From JACDAN01 sp963847235 (GTDB lineage Bacteria > Actinomycetota > Thermoleophilia > Gaiellales > Gaiellaceae), in assembly GCA_963847235.1 (NCBI GenBank), contig CAWJYU010000011.1:62001-126000 (forward strand): DNA of 64,000 nucleotides, written 5' to 3'. Below are positions 60,792 through 64,000 of the stretch, piece by piece (the first letter of the stretch is position 1; the number at the start of each line of letters is the position of its first letter). A model generated the notes under the pieces. It saw only the letters and a list, made by a program, of their open reading frames with translations, was not told where the DNA came from and did not search any database. The position numbers and the translations under genes were made by a program.

Positions 60792-61651
60792 GAGAGCTCT
60801 TTCCGGACCTCGACGAGCGGCGGAAGCGCTCGGTAGCCGCACGACTCGTTGAGGCGGCGAGTCGCGACGTTCGCCCAGTGGGTGTCCGTGGTCAGCCGCC
60901 GGTAGCCATGCTCGGCGGCCCAGGCCATCTGCGTCTGCTTCAGGGCTCGGCCGATTCCGCGCTGTCTGTACGTGCGTGCGACCGCGGTCAGCTCATGGCC
61001 GAGGGCGTCGTCGGTCAGTCGGCCGAGCTCGGCGTAGCCCACGATGCGGCCGGCCTCTCGGGCCACCAGTACGAGCGGCGCGGCCTGCGCCTTCGTCCAC
61101 CACTTCTCGAAGGACGAGTCGAGGGGCTCGGGCGAGGGGATGTCTGCCACTCCCTCCGCGTAGACGCGATGCGCGTCCTCGAGCTCGTGCTCCTGGAGCT
61201 CTCCGATCTCGATGCCCGCCGGCATGTCCGGCCACTCGACGACTCTTGTCAGCTCGAGTACGAACTCGACCTCGCGATCGAAGGCCTCGAAGCCGCGCCG
61301 CTCCGCCCACGGCAGCTCCTCTTCGGACAGCGACCCCGAGACCGACGTCGCACCGAGGCTGCGTGCGTGCTCGACCGACGCGTCGAGCAGCGCCGACCCG
61401 ATGCCGCGCCGGCGATATCCCGGGAGCACGGCGACGACCGCCGCAGCACGACCCGGAGCGCTCGTGCGGCTGGCGAATCCGGTCCCGACCACGACGCCGT
61501 CTTCCTCGGCGACGAGGTACCGGCGGCCGTCGTCCCACTCCGCGAGCCGGCGCTGCACCTCCTCGCCCGAGATCGGCCTGTGCGGAAGGATCTCCGACCA
61601 GACGCGCGCGTAGGCGTCCAGATCGTCCGGAGTGTCTGCCCGCCGGATCAC
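60788..61651 (-). CDS. Tandem-GNAT acetyltransferase, paralogue of the next gene
   Basis: At 287 residues it has CoA-binding loops in LPGYRRRGIGSALLDASVEH (first half) and ARTYRQRGIGRALKQTQMAW (second half). Parallel motifs such as WAERRGFEAFDREVEFVLEL and WAAEHGYRRLTTDTHWAN match the neighbour at 59919, showing a local duplication. GTG 61651 overlaps the MFS stop. The substrate is unknown. Confidence 0.85.
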   Translation of the reverse strand: MIRRADTPDDLDAYARVWSEILPHRPISGEEVQRRLAEWDDGRRYLVAEEDGVVVGTGFASRTSAPGRAAAVVAVLPGYRRRGIGSALLDASVEHARSLGATSVSGSLSEEELPWAERRGFEAFDREVEFVLELTRVVEWPDMPAGIEIGELQEHELEDAHRVYAEGVADIPSPEPLDSSFEKWWTKAQAAPLVLVAREAGRIVGYAELGRLTDDALGHELTAVARTYRQRGIGRALKQTQMAWAAEHGYRRLTTDTHWANVATRRLNESCGYRALPPLVEVRKELS

Positions 61652-62898
61652 GACGCCGCCGCGGGGAGCTCCTCCAGCTCCGGCTCGCGGCCTCCGTGCC
61701 GGATCGCCCGGCCGTACAGGGCGAGCGCCGGTGTGAGCAGCAGCGCGCCCAGGCCGAGCGCGGCGCCCGTGCCGAAACCGTTCCCGACCAGGCCGAGCAC
61801 AGGTCCGCCCGCCGCCTGGCCCACGGCGTCGGCCTGGCCCGAGATCGAGTTCACGGTCGCGCGGACGCTCGAGTCGGTGATCTGCTGGTTCACCCAGATG
61901 CTCCAGAGCGGCTCGAGGAGCTGCCGCGCGAGCATCGCGGCCAGGAGCGTGACGACCGCGACCGCCGCCACGCCCGTGAGCGCGAAGACGAGCTGCGCGA
62001 CCGCCGTCGCCGCGGTGAAGGCGAACAGGAGCCGGGCGATGCTCCCTGTCCCCTTCTTCTCGAAGCGCCTTTGGAGCGCGCCTACGGCGAAGAAGCCGAA
62101 GAGCATCGCGGCCGCGGCGAATCCCCCGAACCACACGACCGCGTCGAGGCCACCGATCGCCGGCAGACCGATCTCCCGGATGAAGTGCGCCTCCTTGAGC
62201 CGGTCGAACGCCTCGCTGGCTGCCCCGACGAAGAAGGCGATGCCGAGCAGCATCAGCAGCACCGGCTGCGCACGCACGAACTGCCCACCCTTCACCGCCG
62301 TCGCCGTCAGGTCTGCGAACGCGCTCGCCCGTTCCTCGACCGGCCGCCGCCGGAAGCCGGTTTCGGGCATGAGGGCGATGCAGGCGAGCGCGCAGGCGAT
62401 CTCGAGCGCCCCGCCGGCGATCACCGCCGCCTGTAACGACTGGGTTCCGATCAAGACCGAGATCCCGAGCCCGAGCAGCGCGCCGGCGTAGGAGAGCCGC
62501 GCGCCGCGCAGGAACACGGGCGGGATGCGCTCGACGCCGACCTCGTCCGTGATCCACGCCTCGTAAGCGCCGCTCGTGAAGGTGTACGCCACGCCCCACA
62601 GCGCCCAGAGCACGATGATCACCGACGGTTCGGAGACGACCCCGACGAGCAGCCAAGCCACGCCCATGCCGAGGAAGCCGATCACGAGCGAGAGCTTGCG
62701 GCCGTACGTGTCGGCGACGACTCCGGTCGGCACCTCGCACAGGAACACCGCCGCCTCCATCGCCGTCCCCATCAGGATGAGCTGGAGCGGCGAGAGGTCG
62801 AGGTCGCGGACGAGGTAGATCGAGATGACGACCCAGGTCGGCATCGAGAGCAGGAACTCGAGGCCGTAGTAGACCGAGGTCGCCGCCGGCCGTCTCAT
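61648..62898 (-). CDS. MFS exporter, paralogue of the gene at 57952
   Basis: The 416-residue, 12-TM protein has motif A region EVPTGVVADTYGRKLSLVIG, AWITDEVGVERI, FRRRPVEER, SSVRATVNSISGQA and a final AIRHGGREPELEEL. ATG 62898 overlaps the ABC permease stop (ATGA). It duplicates the gene 2.4 kb away in the same operon, with the two GNAT genes and the methyltransferase between the copies. Confidence 0.87.
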   Translation of the reverse strand: MRRPAATSVYYGLEFLLSMPTWVVISIYLVRDLDLSPLQLILMGTAMEAAVFLCEVPTGVVADTYGRKLSLVIGFLGMGVAWLLVGVVSEPSVIIVLWALWGVAYTFTSGAYEAWITDEVGVERIPPVFLRGARLSYAGALLGLGISVLIGTQSLQAAVIAGGALEIACALACIALMPETGFRRRPVEERASAFADLTATAVKGGQFVRAQPVLLMLLGIAFFVGAASEAFDRLKEAHFIREIGLPAIGGLDAVVWFGGFAAAAMLFGFFAVGALQRRFEKKGTGSIARLLFAFTAATAVAQLVFALTGVAAVAVVTLLAAMLARQLLEPLWSIWVNQQITDSSVRATVNSISGQADAVGQAAGGPVLGLVGNGFGTGAALGLGALLLTPALALYGRAIRHGGREPELEELPAAAS

Positions 62899-63728
62899 CC
62901 CGACCGCTTGAGCTTGCCGTGCTTCTTCGCGTAGATCTCGCCACGGCGGAAGACCCAGAGCCCGAGCGGGATCGTGACTGCCCCGATCAGGACGAGGGGC
63001 CAGAGCTCGTCGCCCATCTCCGTCAGCCCGTCGCCCTCGATGATCGCGTCGCGGAGCCCGTCCAGCGCGTAGGTCGCCGGCGAGATGACCGACAACCACT
63101 GCATCCAGTCCGGCAGGACCTCGACCGGGTAGTAGACCCCCGAGATCACGAGCAGGATCCCCTGCGCCATGAACCCGAGCTGCGTCCCCTTCTCCGGTGA
63201 GATCAGCGGGAGGACCGCCGTCATCATCCCGATTCCGATGAACGAAACCGAGGCGACGAGCAGGACGACGATGGCGGCGACGAAGTCTGCCTGGCTCAGG
63301 TTGAGGTCGAAGAAGAGCGCGACGACCCCGAAGAGCAGGATCGCGCGGATGATTCCGTAGACGATCGAGAACAGGCCCATCCCGAACAGGTGCACGGGCC
63401 GGGAGAGCGGGGCCATGAACGTGTACTCGATCGTCCCTTCCCAGCGCTCCCAGGCGACGGTTTCGGTGAGGATCTCGAAGATCACCCCGAGGTACGCCCA
63501 GACGACGGCGCCGACGAGGAGCTGGGTCGTCACCAGCTCGACGTCGATGTCGCCGCCGGTCGCCTCGACGCCTTCGCCGATGAAGACGATCGTGAGCGTG
63601 TTCGCGATCGTCCAGACGAAGAACGCGAAGTCCCACCAGATGTAGCGACGGACGAGGTAGACGTTTCGCTCGAAGACACCCGCGAGACCGATCAGCTCGT
63701 GCCTGAGGACTGCAGCTGCCCCGGGCAT
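62895..63728 (-). CDS. ABC-2 type transporter permease
   Basis: The 277-residue membrane protein has about six helices. The N-terminal LIGLAGVFERNVYLVRRYIW is typical of ABC-2 permeases of drug and polysaccharide exporters, and ERWEGTIEYTFMAPLSRPVH is the coupling-helix loop that contacts the ATPase. ATG 63728 overlaps the ATPase stop. With that ATPase it forms an exporter at the head of the cluster. Confidence 0.88.
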   Translation of the reverse strand: MPGAAAVLRHELIGLAGVFERNVYLVRRYIWWDFAFFVWTIANTLTIVFIGEGVEATGGDIDVELVTTQLLVGAVVWAYLGVIFEILTETVAWERWEGTIEYTFMAPLSRPVHLFGMGLFSIVYGIIRAILLFGVVALFFDLNLSQADFVAAIVVLLVASVSFIGIGMMTAVLPLISPEKGTQLGFMAQGILLVISGVYYPVEVLPDWMQWLSVISPATYALDGLRDAIIEGDGLTEMGDELWPLVLIGAVTIPLGLWVFRRGEIYAKKHGKLKRSG

Positions 63729-64000
63729 CAGTCGTCGTCCTCCGGCGGCTCGTCCTCGAACGCCTTGCCGGTCGCGGCGAAGAACGCCTCCTCGAGGGTC
63801 TCGGCCCCGTACTTGCGCTTCAGCTCGTCCGCGGGCGCGAGCTCGATCAGCCGGCCGCGGTCCAGGATCCCGACCCGTTCCGCCAGCTGCTCGGCCTCGA
63901 CGAGGTCGTGCGTGCAGAGCAGCACGGTTGCATCGTGCGTCTCGCGGATCTCGCGGATGAACGTCTGCACCTCGACCTTGGAGCGCGGGTCGAGCCCGGT
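63728..64000 (-). CDS. ABC transporter ATP-binding protein, 5' part outside window
   Basis: The frame is open to the right edge, so only the C-terminal 90 residues are seen. They include the D-loop TGLDP at the edge, the H-loop LLCTHDLVEAEQLAERV and the regulatory tail ending EDEPPEDDD. Walker A, Q-loop and signature lie beyond 64000. It is the partner of the ABC-2 permease. Confidence 0.85.
   Translation of the reverse strand, partial: TGLDPRSKVEVQTFIREIRETHDATVLLCTHDLVEAEQLAERVGILDRGRLIELAPADELKRKYGAETLEEAFFAATGKAFEDEPPEDDD

Noticed and set aside
59919..61651. Confident call of mycothiol synthase for the double-GNAT genes
   Set aside because: Both halves keep an RRRGIG- or RQRGIG-type CoA loop and there are two adjacent paralogues; sequence alone does not separate mycothiol synthase from other tandem GNATs.

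Overview
The window is dense, high-GC DNA from a deep-branching actinobacterium. The best guess is Thermoleophilia (Gaiellales or Solirubrobacterales type). This is inferred from the base composition, the frequent GTG and TTG starts, the GTGA/ATGA stop-start overlaps, the SufU-type Fe-S system, a PdtaS/PdtaR-like ANTAR pair, a DipZ-type CcdA-thioredoxin fusion, an A2-type haem-copper oxidase and a DUF6458 protein. No ribosomal RNA or phylogenetic marker is present to settle it. Several housekeeping genes carry one or two single-base frameshifts, including cytochrome oxidase subunit I and rmlD. Assembly or sequencing indels are therefore likely, and apparent pseudogenes should be read with that in mind.

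Layout. 1-7.1 kb: an edge-cut HAD phosphatase, an HxlR regulator divergent from a badly frameshifted DHA2-type MFS gene, trehalose-phosphatase, a ZIP metal transporter divergent from a Fur/Zur regulator, and an M23 peptidase. 7.2-12.5 kb: hsp20-lon, divergent from an MMPL transporter that has a recognisable promoter and operator. 12.6-25.5 kb: surface polysaccharide and envelope genes. These are rmlA-rmlD and rmlB-cupin for dTDP-rhamnose, a Ser/Thr kinase, a SpoIID-subtilase pair, and a wbpI-wbpA-wbpB-wbpD-like set for a diacetamido uronic acid sugar. 25.6-28.3 kb: tRNA-Lys, superoxide dismutase, a second M23 peptidase and a histidine kinase. 28.4-34 kb: a cytochrome c oxidase operon (ctaC, ctaD, ctaE) interleaved with three copies of an unusual USP-like domain, followed by a dihaem cytochrome c lipoprotein. 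34-36.5 kb: a STAS protein, a TPR protein, and tatA-tatC with an adenosine deaminase stub. 36.6-47.3 kb: SUF Fe-S assembly in two blocks, sufC-sufB-(three VOC genes)-sufD and sufS-sufU-Rieske. Between them lie DipZ and a cytochrome c fused to a Cys/His-rich domain of unknown function. 47.4-50.2 kb: a methyltransferase, then an ABC-F gene behind an attenuation leader with its own short peptide. 50.2-56.6 kb: an ANTAR two-component system coupled to a second subtilase, a DDRALPR-repeat membrane protein, a PRC-barrel-like protein, and glnA behind a possible attenuator. 56.6-64 kb: one long minus-strand cluster (ABC exporter, three MFS exporters, two tandem-GNAT proteins and a methyltransferase) that looks like small-molecule export, resistance or modification.

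The strongest candidates for undescribed biology are four: the ABC-F leader; the VOC array inside the suf operon; the USP-like proteins woven into the oxidase operon; and the cytochrome c fused to a Cys/His-rich domain.
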